From Candidatus Bathyarchaeota archaeon (GTDB lineage: Archaea; Thermoproteota; Bathyarchaeia; TCS64): a stretch of DNA of 11,669 nucleotides. The position numbers were made by a program, and so were the translations under genes. Location of the stretch: the NCBI GenBank assembly GCA_030669135.1, contig DAOVEE010000044.1, positions 1 to 11,669 of the forward strand, written 5' to 3'. The notes below the pieces were generated by a model. That model searched no databases and was not told where the DNA came from. It saw nothing but the letters and a program-made list of their open reading frames with translations. Below are positions 1 through 5,963 of this stretch, piece by piece (position 1 is the stretch's first letter; the number at the start of each line of letters is the position of its first letter).

Positions 1-569
1 ACCTGGCTCATGGCGAAGCTCATCTTACCGCTGCCGGGGCCGGGGGCCGTGACAACAACTATACGCTTCTCCGTGTCCACGTGTTCGGGCTTGCCGTACC
101 CCTCGTCGCTGACCACATGTTCTAGGTCGGTGAGGTACTCGTCTATCTCGTAGTGAATGTAGACCTTGATGCCTCGGTTCTCGAGGCGCTGCTTGAACTT
201 GTCTGCCGCATGCTCGCCGCTGTACCGGTTGATGACCACGGCGGAGACGTCGAGACCCAGCTCACCCAGGTCGCCTATGTCCTTGAGTATCTGGTCCTCG
301 TATGTGAGCCCGAAGTCCCGTCTAATCTTCCTGCCCTCGATGTCCTTGGCGCTGATGCAGTGTACCATCTCCAGTTCGTCGAGCTTCCTGAGCATCTGGA
401 CCTTGGTGTCTAGCTCGAACCCCGGTAGCACCCTGCTGGCGTGGTGGTCGTACCGTAGCTTGCCGCCGAACTCCAGGTAGAGCTTGTCGAACTGGTCTAC
501 TCGCTCGAGGATGCGGGCGACCTGTGTCTTGAGGTACCTCTGGGTGTCGAAGCCTTTCTCCCTGATCAT
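1..569 (-). CDS. DUF1846 / UPF0371 family protein, C-terminus cut off by the window edge
   Basis: The N-terminal 189 codons of a protein whose family is usually about 500 residues long; the rest lies beyond position 1. The reading starts MIREKGFDTQRYL and continues with family hallmarks YLEFGGKL (about residue 31), HASRVLPGF (about 44), a SAKDIEGRKIR segment, VVINRYSGEHAA, VSDEGYGK and, at the cut edge, the glycine-rich TAPGPGSGKMS, which resembles a nucleotide-binding P-loop. I recognise the family from these motifs; its biochemical role is not established to my knowledge, so none is assigned. ATG 569 matches the usual family start. The frame is open upstream to a TAG at 641, with GTG 578 as an alternative. 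No Shine-Dalgarno is visible. A TATA-like box at 640-647 implies a leader of about 50 nt. It follows gpmI on the same strand after 203 nt and probably has its own promoter. The family is mainly bacterial, so its presence here is notable. Confidence 0.88.
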   Translation of the reverse strand, partial: MIREKGFDTQRYLKTQVARILERVDQFDKLYLEFGGKLRYDHHASRVLPGFELDTKVQMLRKLDELEMVHCISAKDIEGRKIRRDFGLTYEDQILKDIGDLGELGLDVSAVVINRYSGEHAADKFKQRLENRGIKVYIHYEIDEYLTDLEHVVSDEGYGKPEHVDTEKRIVVVTAPGPGSGKMSFAMSQ

Positions 570-772
570 GTCGGTCACAGCATACCAGGGACCGGATCGC
601 CGCAGCCCCGATAATGCACGAGAGTTTACACTGTAAGTCTATAAAATCTTCTATTCTCACCGTCAACACACCAATAATCCCAACATTTTCGCATAAATGA
701 GGTTAAAATCGTAATATTTAGAGGCGCACATGGAGGTGTTCTCGGTTTAACAAGAACATTTTAAAACATTGT
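570..772. other. Intergenic spacer, gpmI 3' end and DUF1846 promoter
   Basis: AT-rich spacer of 203 nt. The gpmI end (minus strand) is followed by T-rich runs around the TTTTAAAA octamer near 760, which may serve as a U-rich archaeal terminator. The DUF1846 TATA-like box lies at 640-647. The only minus-strand reading that starts with ATG here would encode about 22 residues without a ribosome binding site, and I do not believe it. No RNA gene was recognised. Confidence 0.4.
640..647 (-). promoter_or_regulatory. TATA-like box for the DUF1846 gene
   Basis: Minus strand reads ATTTTATA. With the usual 25-27 nt spacing, transcription would start near 617, giving a leader of about 48 nt before ATG 569. 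This is longer than for most genes in the window. Weak evidence on its own. Confidence 0.35.
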
Positions 773-2320
773 TTAGAGGAAAAGATGATCTGCGTCCATC
801 TCCTCCGGCTTCTCTAGGTTCATGATGCGGAGCACCGTCGGCGCTACGCTGCTTAGCCCCATCTCCTTCTTGAGTGATATATTCCGTAACGCCTCATCGT
901 CGCTTATCAGTATGAAGGGCACCGGGTTCATCCCGTGGCTGGGGTTCGGTGAGCCGTCCGGGTAGAACATGGTCTCCACGTTTCCGTGGTCCCCCGTGAC
1001 CAGGACCGTGTAGCCCTTTCTCAGCCCGGCATCCACCACCATGCCTAGGCACTCGTCAACGACCTCGCACGCCTTCACTCCGGCGTCCAGGTTCGCTGAG
1101 TGGCCGACCAGGTCCCCGTTGGCGTAGTTGACCAGTATGAAGTCGTAGACGTCTCTGGCGATCTCCGGGATGAGCCTACCGGTTATCTCGTGGGCGCTCA
1201 TCTCAGGCTTGTCCTCGTAGCTGGGCACCTTGGGGCTGGGCACCAGTATCCTGTCCTCCCCCGGGTTAGGCTCCTCGACCTGGCTGTTGAAGAAGAACGT
1301 CACGTGGGCGTACTTCTCTGTCTCGGCTATCCTCAGCTGCCTGAGGCCGGCGGCGCTAAGAACGTTCCCCAGGTTGTTCCTGACCGTGTGCTGCGGGTAC
1401 GCCACAGGGAGGGTAAGCTTCTGGTCGTAGACGCTCATGCAGACATAGAAGATGCCAGGAGTCTTCCTGCGCCTGAACTCGCTGAATTCAGCGTCGGTTA
1501 ACGCGTAGGTTATCTGCCTCGCCCTGTCGCTCCGGAAGTTCCATAAGATGAAGGAGTCGCCGTCGTCTATCGTGGCCACCGGTGAGCCGTATTGATCCGT
1601 CAAAACTATGGGCTCCACGTAGTAGTCGGTTAGCTCGGGGTCCTCGGCGTAGACGTGCTCCAGCGCCTTGAAGGGGTCCCGCTCCTTCCTGCCCACTCCG
1701 AGCGTAAGCAGATCGTACGCCTTTTCTGTTCTGCCCCAGTTGGTGTCACGGTCCATGGCGTAGTATCTGCCGACAATGGACGCGAGCCGGCCGACGCCCT
1801 TCTCTTCTATGACTCTGAGCGTCTCCTCGAGGAACCCGGCGGCGCTCCTCTCCCGCACGTCTCTGCCGTCAAGGAAACAGTGGATGTAGACCCTGTTGAA
1901 CCCCTCGCGTCTCGCCAGCTCAAGAAAGGCGTATAAGTGGTGGGTGGTCCCGTGTATCCCCTGGTCGCTGAAAAGCCCGGCTAGGTGTAGCTTTCCGCCC
2001 GTCTCACGGCAGCGTAGTATGGCGTCGAGGAAAGGCTGGTTCTCGTAGAAGCTTCCGTCCCTGATGCTCCGGGTTATATCCTCGAGGGGCTGCCACACGA
2101 TCCTACCGGCGCCCATGGTGAGGTGCCCCGGCTCGCTTCCGCCCTGCGTGCCCTCGGGTAGGCCGACGGCGTTCCCCGTACACTTTAGCAGAGTCCAGGA
2201 GTAGTGCTCCATGTATCTGTCGTTGTTAGGCGTCTTCGCGATGTGGACCGCGTTCCCCACGGTCTCCTCGGTGTACCCCCACCCATCCCGCACGACGAGG
2301 ATTACCCTGCGCCTAACCAT
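773..2320 (-). CDS. gpmI: 2,3-bisphosphoglycerate-independent phosphoglycerate mutase (bacterial/plant GpmI type)
   Basis: Interconverts 3- and 2-phosphoglycerate in cytosolic glycolysis/gluconeogenesis through a phosphoserine intermediate and two metal ions. 515 residues, the normal length for this alkaline-phosphatase-superfamily enzyme. Visible active-site elements are DGWG with Asp12, GGSEPGHLTMGAGR with the phospho-acceptor Ser at residue 62 (the classical GpmI position), HCFLDGRD, GRYYAMDRD, WNFRSDRARQ, the metal ligands in NYANGDLVGHS and TGDHGN, and SHGMNPVPF. The serine loop reads GGSEPGH instead of the common GNSEVGH. The frame is open up to 2551, but homology begins at VRRRVILVVRDGWG, so ATG 2320 is chosen; the longer reading would also run through the DUF2905 gene. 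A TATA-like box at 2346-2353 puts the transcript start within a few nt of this ATG, and no Shine-Dalgarno is seen. Most archaea carry the distant aPGAM (COG3635) instead, so the type is unusual. Confidence 0.95.
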   Translation of the reverse strand: MVRRRVILVVRDGWGYTEETVGNAVHIAKTPNNDRYMEHYSWTLLKCTGNAVGLPEGTQGGSEPGHLTMGAGRIVWQPLEDITRSIRDGSFYENQPFLDAILRCRETGGKLHLAGLFSDQGIHGTTHHLYAFLELARREGFNRVYIHCFLDGRDVRERSAAGFLEETLRVIEEKGVGRLASIVGRYYAMDRDTNWGRTEKAYDLLTLGVGRKERDPFKALEHVYAEDPELTDYYVEPIVLTDQYGSPVATIDDGDSFILWNFRSDRARQITYALTDAEFSEFRRRKTPGIFYVCMSVYDQKLTLPVAYPQHTVRNNLGNVLSAAGLRQLRIAETEKYAHVTFFFNSQVEEPNPGEDRILVPSPKVPSYEDKPEMSAHEITGRLIPEIARDVYDFILVNYANGDLVGHSANLDAGVKACEVVDECLGMVVDAGLRKGYTVLVTGDHGNVETMFYPDGSPNPSHGMNPVPFILISDDEALRNISLKKEMGLSSVAPTVLRIMNLEKPEEMDADHLFL

Positions 2321-2345
2321 CTTAGCTGAATGATTCCGAGTGCTG

Positions 2346-2353
2346 TATAATAG
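2346..2353 (-). promoter_or_regulatory. TATA-like box for gpmI
   Basis: Minus strand CTATTATA followed by CAG, centred about 29 nt upstream of ATG 2320, consistent with a nearly leaderless transcript. The same TATACAG string occurs in the promoter of the DUF2905 gene just upstream. Confidence 0.5.
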
Positions 2354-2361
2354 ACTACTCT

Positions 2362-2583
2362 TCACCGCCTCAGGTAGCTCCACACCATCGATAGCACGGA
2401 GAGGAGTATGAGGAGCGGGCTGGTCGCGAAGTAGAAGCCGTCCCTCCTGTACACCCATAGGATGAACCAGGGCAGCTTCTCGACGCTCGGCACCATCCTT
2501 GCGACGTACGGCAGGGCCACGAATAGGAGGCCGAGGACGATGAGGAACCACCCCAGCGCGGTGAACTCTCTGTAAGGCTCCAT
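2362..2583 (-). CDS. Small two-helix membrane protein, DUF2905-like
   Basis: 73 residues with two hydrophobic segments, about residues 10-26 (LGWFLIVLGLLFVALPY) and 52-70 (FATSPLLILLSVLSMVWSY), separated by a basic stretch that ends KLPWFILWVYRRDGFYF. The order helix, KLP/RLP-type turn, FYF and leucine-rich second helix resembles DUF2905, a family of small membrane proteins of unknown function; this assignment is by eye. It probably sits in the cytoplasmic membrane as a hairpin. The frame is open back to 2718, but this start (ATG 2583) lies about 26 nt below a TATA-like box and avoids overlap with adk, so the upstream codons are unlikely to be used. It is divergent from adk (69 nt) and followed after 41 nt by gpmI. 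A functional link to gpmI is not evident. Confidence 0.7.
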   Translation of the reverse strand: MEPYREFTALGWFLIVLGLLFVALPYVARMVPSVEKLPWFILWVYRRDGFYFATSPLLILLSVLSMVWSYLRR

Positions 2584-2605
2584 GCCTGACACATATTGAA
2601 CACTG

Positions 2606-2622
2606 TATAGTAAATCTTTAAT
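2606..2622. promoter_or_regulatory. Divergent core promoters of the DUF2905 gene and adk
   Basis: Minus-strand box TTACTATA at 2606-2613 is centred about 26 nt from ATG 2583, which predicts a leaderless transcript. Plus-strand box TCTTTAAT at 2615-2622 is about 34 nt from the adk ATG 2653, which predicts a leader of about 8 nt. The two boxes are nearly adjacent, so the two transcription complexes could compete. A CGGTG-TTCCA-CACCG inverted repeat at 2631-2645 overlaps the expected adk start site. Confidence 0.4.
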
Positions 2623-2652
2623 GCACGAGACGGTGTTCCACACCGGATTTGT

Positions 2653-3306
2653 ATGAGGCGTCCTCTCAGGATCGTCCTGCTGGGCCCACCGGGGAGCGGA
2701 AAAGGAACCCAGGCACACATAATATCCGAGCTCTACGGCGTCCCTGTGATCACCACCGGCGACATGCTGAGGGAAGCCGTGGCAAACGGAACCGAGTACG
2801 GTAAGATCGTGGACAGCTACATGTCCCGCGGCGAGCTTGTTCCCGACAAGATAGTGAACGGCGTCGTAGGCGAGCGGCTCAACAGATCAGACCTGGAGAA
2901 CGGCTTCATACTCGACGGCTTCCCACGCAGCACCCCGCAGGCCGAATTTCTGGACGGCTTCCTCGAGGAGCACGACTTGAAGCTGGAATACGTGATCCAC
3001 GTCACACTCGACGACGAGGCCATCGTCAAGAGGCTGAGCAACAGGCGAAGCTGCCCCAATTGTGGGGAGGTCTACCACCTCGTATCCAAGCCTCCGAAGA
3101 AGGAGGGGGTATGCGACAAGTGCGGCTCCGAGCTTATACTACGTGACGACGACAGACCTGACGTGATCAGGAACAGGCTGGTGGTGTACAGGGAGAAGAC
3201 CCAGCCCCTGCTGGACAGGTACATGGAGAAGGGGCTGATCAAGGAGGCTCCGGGGGATCACCCGATGGAGAGGCTCCCGGAGCTATTAAAGAGGGTGCTC
3301 GGCTAG
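2653..3306 (+). CDS. adk: Adenylate kinase, long form with a zinc-type lid
   Basis: Catalyses ATP + AMP = 2 ADP in the cytosol and balances the adenylate pool. 217 residues, the usual size of the bacterial/eukaryotic-type enzyme. The P-loop GPPGSGKGT is at residues 11-19; the AMP-binding part has TTGDMLR (34-40) and FILDGFPR (85-92); DDRPDVIRNR (167-176) holds the catalytic arginines. The lid carries four cysteines, CPNCG (134, 137) and CDKCG (154, 157), expected to bind a structural zinc. It is not the trimeric archaeal AdkA (COG2019) used by many crenarchaea and methanogens. ATG 2653 is the first start consistent with the family N-terminus; there is no Shine-Dalgarno, in keeping with a very short leader. 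Its stop shares a CTAG with that of the convergent adenosine-specific kinase, another enzyme of adenine nucleotides. Confidence 0.97.
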   Translation: MRRPLRIVLLGPPGSGKGTQAHIISELYGVPVITTGDMLREAVANGTEYGKIVDSYMSRGELVPDKIVNGVVGERLNRSDLENGFILDGFPRSTPQAEFLDGFLEEHDLKLEYVIHVTLDDEAIVKRLSNRRSCPNCGEVYHLVSKPPKKEGVCDKCGSELILRDDDRPDVIRNRLVVYREKTQPLLDRYMEKGLIKEAPGDHPMERLPELLKRVLG

Positions 3307-3785
3307 GTCTTGTAGCCGAACTTCCTGAGGAGACCCTTCCTCCACTCTATGCCTTTCTCGTCCTCTATGCCCCTGCTCTTGGAGCCGTCGACGACACCCA
3401 TGATGCCTCTGCCCTGCTCCGTCTCGGCGACGACGACCTGCAGCGGGTTCGCCGTGGCCGCGAATATCCTACAGACCTCGGGCACCATCTTGAGCTGTGT
3501 GAGCACGTTGATGGGGTAGGCGTCACTCATGACCACATTGAAGCTGTGGCCGCAGCTCAGCGCCTCCGCGTTCTCAATGGCCACCCTCCGGAGCCCCTCG
3601 TCGTTACCGTCGTGCCTGACGAGGCACTCACCGCTGGACTCACAGAACGCCAGCCCAAACTTGATGGACGAGGAAGACGAGACCATGGCCTCGTAGACGT
3701 CCTCCACCGTCTTGATGAAGTGGCTATGCCCTAGGATAAGGTTACACCCCTCGGGAATCTTCAACTTCACTATCTTTAGATCCAT
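3303..3785 (-). CDS. Adenosine-specific kinase (COG1839 / PF04008 family)
   Basis: 160 residues, full length for this compact family, which is found mostly in archaea and some thermophilic bacteria and is annotated as phosphorylating adenosine to AMP. Conserved blocks are GHSHFIKTVEDVYEA (19-33), KFGLAFCESSGECLVRHDGND, a glycine-histidine segment before AYPINVL, KMVPEVCRIFAATANP, VVVAETEQGRG and the C-terminal EWRKGLLRKFGYK. The assignment rests on this near-continuous family pattern; the enzymatic name is inherited from the family and is not provable from sequence. ATG 3785 is the natural start, with no Shine-Dalgarno but a GTTAAAAAC box at 3817-3825 and so a leader of about 10 nt. It converges on adk with a 4-bp overlap of stop codons. 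Its product AMP is a substrate of adenylate kinase, so the neighbourhood fits nucleoside salvage. Confidence 0.9.
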   Translation of the reverse strand: MDLKIVKLKIPEGCNLILGHSHFIKTVEDVYEAMVSSSSSIKFGLAFCESSGECLVRHDGNDEGLRRVAIENAEALSCGHSFNVVMSDAYPINVLTQLKMVPEVCRIFAATANPLQVVVAETEQGRGIMGVVDGSKSRGIEDEKGIEWRKGLLRKFGYKT

Positions 3786-3816
3786 CTAGACAACCATCAA
3801 GAATCTCCGGGTCTGA

Positions 3817-3825
3817 GTTTTTAAC
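3817..3825. promoter_or_regulatory. TATA-like element, possibly bidirectional
   Basis: Read on the minus strand as GTTAAAAAC it sits about 36 nt from ATG 3785 of the adenosine-specific kinase. Read on the plus strand, its TTTTTAA would place a transcription start at about 3846, which is exactly where the structured segment below begins. Which direction is used cannot be decided from sequence. Confidence 0.35.
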
Positions 3826-3845
3826 GGCTTCGTGAACGGCTGAAG

Positions 3846-3941
3846 GCGTGATGACGGGTCCCGTGATCCCCAACGAGCGTGGGGAAGGTGGTCCATGTCA
3901 CGCGGACGGTTCGGACAGGCAGCGACGCATAAACCTTTTTT
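3846..3941 (+). ncRNA. Candidate small structured RNA (unidentified)
   Basis: GC-rich island inside an otherwise AT-richer divergent spacer. It can fold as a closed junction: outer stem GCGTGA (3846-3851) with TCACGC (3898-3903), inner hairpin ACGGG/CCCGT (3854-3858 with 3860-3864, realistically closing as ACG/CGT), and hairpin CCCCA/TGGGG (3868-3872 with 3880-3884) with a seven-base loop. A TATA-like string lies about 25 nt upstream and a run of six T follows at 3936-3941, as expected for an independent transcript. A C-box-like GTGATGA occurs at 3848-3854, but no CTGA D box follows, so it is not a normal C/D guide RNA. It does not fit tRNA, RNase P RNA or SRP RNA. The T run also serves as the probable TATA box of the next gene, so this remains speculative. 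Confidence 0.25.
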
Positions 3942-3944
3942 AAT
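3936..3944 (+). promoter_or_regulatory. TATA-like box for the methyltransferase gene
   Basis: TTTTTTAAT predicts a start near 3966 and a leader of about 40 nt before ATG 4007. This leader is long enough to use the GGAGG at 3994-3998, one of the few first genes here with a clear ribosome binding site. Confidence 0.4.
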
Positions 3945-4006
3945 CTGCCTTTTCACGCATAGTTTCCGCGGTAAGGTTTTAGTCTAGCAAGACGGAGGAA
4001 TGGTTG

Positions 4007-4645
4007 ATGGGCGGACGCGACAGTGAGCCGGACGACTACGGCGACCGCATAAGCGGCTGGCACCACACCCTAGGCTGGGGGAACAGCACCGAGAGCGTCG
4101 CGCCCTACGTCCCGACTCCGCTGAACGTCGTGCGCCAGATGCTGATAATAGCCGAGGTCGGCCCACACGACGTCCTATACGATCTGGGCTGCGGCGACGG
4201 CAGGATACTGTTCACGGCCGTCGAGGAGTTCGATATCCCCCGCGCCGTTGGCTTCGAACTCAACCCCCGGATGGTCGAGTCAACCAGACTCAAGATAGAG
4301 GATAAAGGCCTCGATGGCAGGATCAAGGTCGTTGAGGGCAACTTCTTCGAAGAGGACCTGTCAGAGGCTTCGGTGATAACTCTATACCTGACGACGTCTG
4401 GTAACGCGAAGCTTAGGCCCAAGTTCCATGACGAGCTCCGGAAGGGCACCCGCATCGTGAGCCACGACTTCCCGATAGTGGACTGGATCACCGCGAAGCT
4501 TGACCAAGGGTACTACAGCGTGGGCAGCCACAAGATATTCTTCTACAGGATACCGCAGGCGTACAACTCGAAGGCGCCTGAGAAGAAGGATCGAGAAGAG
4601 GATAGATGGGGCCGGATAAAACGCCTATTCGACAGGGGTCAGTAG
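4007..4645 (+). CDS. aKMT-like protein-lysine methyltransferase (class I SAM-dependent)
   Basis: 212 residues. YVPTPLNVVRQML (34-46) followed by SAM motif I DLGCGDGRI (59-67), the acidic motif GFELNP, GNFFEEDLSEASVITLYL and ELRKGTRIVSHDFPI match the pattern of the Sulfolobus lysine methyltransferase aKMT, which methylates lysines of chromatin and replication proteins with broad specificity. The assignment is by recalled family pattern, so the substrate is inferred. Compared with the compact crenarchaeal enzyme (about 160 residues), this protein has roughly 30 extra N-terminal residues rich in Gly/Asp/Ser and a charged C-terminal tail (about 188-212, Lys/Glu/Arg/Asp rich). ATG 4007 is preferred over TTG 4004 because GGAGG at 3994-3998 is then 8 nt away. 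It converges on pyrB with a 7-bp overlap. No functional link to its neighbours is visible. Confidence 0.82.
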   Translation: MGGRDSEPDDYGDRISGWHHTLGWGNSTESVAPYVPTPLNVVRQMLIIAEVGPHDVLYDLGCGDGRILFTAVEEFDIPRAVGFELNPRMVESTRLKIEDKGLDGRIKVVEGNFFEEDLSEASVITLYLTTSGNAKLRPKFHDELRKGTRIVSHDFPIVDWITAKLDQGYYSVGSHKIFFYRIPQAYNSKAPEKKDREEDRWGRIKRLFDRGQ

Positions 4646-5568
4646 ACTCCTAGCGCGAGAGCGATTATGGCCATCCTCGCCCAGATGCCGTGGTGAACCT
4701 GCTTGAAGTACAGGGCGCCTGGGTGGCTGTCCACCTCGACGGCGATCTCGTTGACCCTGGGCAGCGGATGCATGAGCACCATCCCCTTCTTGGCCTTGGC
4801 CATCATCTTGTTGTCGATGATGTAGGCGTCGGCATACTTCTTGTATTCGTCCTCGTTTGGGAACCTCTCCTTCTGGATGCGGGTCGCGTACAGCACATCA
4901 AGGTCGCCGATGACCTTGGTCAGGTCCTCCGTTGCCTCCCACTCCACCTTGCCCTTCGTGTCCTTTATGACGTCTTCACGCATGGCTAGCTTCTTTGGGC
5001 TGATGAGCTTGAGCTTGACGTCGTAGTTGCTGAGCCCTATCATGACGCTGTGGACGGTCCTGCCGTAGAGGAGGTCGCCGCAAAGCCCGACCGTTAGCCC
5101 GTCCAAGGAGCCCTTGGCGTGCTTTATGCAGTGCATGTCCAGCACGGCTTGCGTGGGGTGCTCCCACGAGCCGCTTCCTCCGTTCAGGATGGGGATGCTC
5201 GCGACGGCCGCGGCTTTCCTGCTGCTCCACTCGTCGGGGTGCCTCATGGCGATTATGTCCACGTAGTTCTCCACCGTCTTGATGGTGTCCTCCATGGTCT
5301 CTCCCTTCTTGACGCTGCTGACCCCTGGGTCAGCGAAGCCCGTTACTGCGCCACCGAGCCTATACATGGCGGACTCGAAGCTGAGCCTGGTCCTCGTGCT
5401 GGGCTCGAAGAAGAGGGCGCCCATGATCTTGCCCTTAGCCATTTCTGTGCCTTCGACTTCCAGGGGCATCATCTCGTCCGCGACGCCTAGGATGAAGTCG
5501 ATCTCATCGCGGTTGTAGTCCCTCATGGATATGAAGCTCTTGCCTTTGAAACTTGACGCGCTTACCAT
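4639..5568 (-). CDS. pyrB: Aspartate carbamoyltransferase catalytic subunit
   Basis: Joins carbamoyl phosphate and aspartate to N-carbamoyl-aspartate, the committed step of pyrimidine synthesis; cytosolic trimer. 309 residues, the standard catalytic-chain length. Carbamoyl-phosphate residues are in FEPSTRTR (54-61), SSVKKGET (84-91), MRHP (108-111) and HPTQ (137-140); the aspartate domain has DLLYGRTVHS (165-174), YATRIQKERF and MHPLPRVNEI. The loop before HPTQ reads NGGSGSWE, where common enzymes have NAGDG. No pyrI gene for the zinc regulatory chain is adjacent: downstream is the convergent methyltransferase, and upstream is a divergent orphan. Archaea often encode pyrBI together, so here PyrB acts alone or pyrI lies elsewhere. 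ATG 5568 has no Shine-Dalgarno; an AT-rich box at 5602-5613 gives a leader of about 12 nt. Confidence 0.96.
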   Translation of the reverse strand: MVSASSFKGKSFISMRDYNRDEIDFILGVADEMMPLEVEGTEMAKGKIMGALFFEPSTRTRLSFESAMYRLGGAVTGFADPGVSSVKKGETMEDTIKTVENYVDIIAMRHPDEWSSRKAAAVASIPILNGGSGSWEHPTQAVLDMHCIKHAKGSLDGLTVGLCGDLLYGRTVHSVMIGLSNYDVKLKLISPKKLAMREDVIKDTKGKVEWEATEDLTKVIGDLDVLYATRIQKERFPNEDEYKKYADAYIIDNKMMAKAKKGMVLMHPLPRVNEIAVEVDSHPGALYFKQVHHGIWARMAIIALALGVY

Positions 5569-5601
5569 ATCTTACACAGTAGAGGTGAATACCCGCTGAT
5601 C

Positions 5602-5613
5602 TTATAATAATAA
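5602..5613 (-). promoter_or_regulatory. TATA-like box for pyrB
   Basis: Minus strand TTATTATTATAA, centred near 5607 and about 38 nt from ATG 5568. Directly upstream lies a GC-rich CGCG-N10-CGCG element (5614-5631) containing CCA and TGG, placed between the pyrB promoter and that of the divergent orphan. It could be an upstream control element, but the symmetry is imperfect. Confidence 0.4.
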
Positions 5614-5652
5614 CGCGTCCAGCGTGGCGCGAGACACTGAAAATGGAGCCCT

Positions 5653-5662
5653 GATATATAAT
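5653..5662 (+). promoter_or_regulatory. TATA-like box for the 95-residue orphan gene
   Basis: GATATATAAT is the strongest-looking TATA sequence in the window, but its centre is only about 19 nt from ATG 5676. The expected start site would be at or just inside the annotated gene, so either the transcript is leaderless with short spacing or translation begins at a downstream codon (see that gene). Confidence 0.45.
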
Positions 5663-5675
5663 CATCAAATACGAG

Positions 5676-5963
5676 ATGTCCGACTCGAATCTTAGGGCGG
5701 ACGCTTTGGCCGTGGAGAAGATACCCGACCTCAGTAGCTGGAGGAAGATAGGCGAGATGACTTCGAGCCTCGGCACCGTCTACGACCTATACGAGAGCTC
5801 GGACCACCAGAAGGTAGCCCAGGTGGACAAGAACCTCGTAATCTATCTCATCATGGAGGACGGCAAGCTCTCGTACATGAACCCCCGAACCATAGACGCC
5901 CTCCAGCGGATGAAAGAGGTAGAGGAGTTCCTGAGCGAGAAGGTAAGGCGTCCAGAGCTCTAG
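5676..5963 (+). CDS. Hypothetical protein, 95 residues, family not recognised
   Basis: I do not recognise this protein. It is soluble and mixed alpha/beta by composition, with no cysteine, no membrane segment and no signal peptide. A central part (about 26-67) reads like two or three beta strands: MTSSLGTVYDLYESS, KVAQVDKNLVIYLIM, GKLSYMN. It is followed by an amphipathic helix, TIDALQRMKEVEEFLSEKVR. The coding character is supported by archaeal-type codon use (AGG, ATA) and by the tight stop overlap with the Nudix gene (shared CTAG). ATG 5676 is close behind a strong TATA-like box. TTG 5706 with AGGGCGG 8 nt upstream is an alternative start that would remove ten residues. It is divergent from pyrB (107 nt), so a shared control region is possible, but no pyrimidine role should be read from this. 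Confidence 0.7.
   Translation: MSDSNLRADALAVEKIPDLSSWRKIGEMTSSLGTVYDLYESSDHQKVAQVDKNLVIYLIMEDGKLSYMNPRTIDALQRMKEVEEFLSEKVRRPEL

Noticed and set aside
322..669. 115-residue minus-strand reading overlapping the DUF1846 gene
   Set aside because: It is an out-of-frame Arg/Gln/Pro-rich shadow; the adjacent frame gives the recognisable DUF1846 protein.
570..772. 22-residue minus-strand micro-ORF after gpmI
   Set aside because: No ribosome binding site, no conserved features, and AT-rich spacer composition.
2321..2551. 77-codon N-terminal extension of gpmI
   Set aside because: The added part is an Arg/Pro-rich shadow of the DUF2905 gene; family homology and the TATA-like box support ATG 2320.
2584..2718. 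45-codon extension of the DUF2905-like protein
   Set aside because: It would overlap the adk start and its promoter; a TATA-like box and family length support ATG 2583.
3848..3903. C/D box guide RNA or tRNA in the 3786-4006 spacer
   Set aside because: There is a C-box-like GTGATGA but no CTGA D box within range, and no T-arm or acceptor stem can be formed; kept only as an unidentified structured segment.
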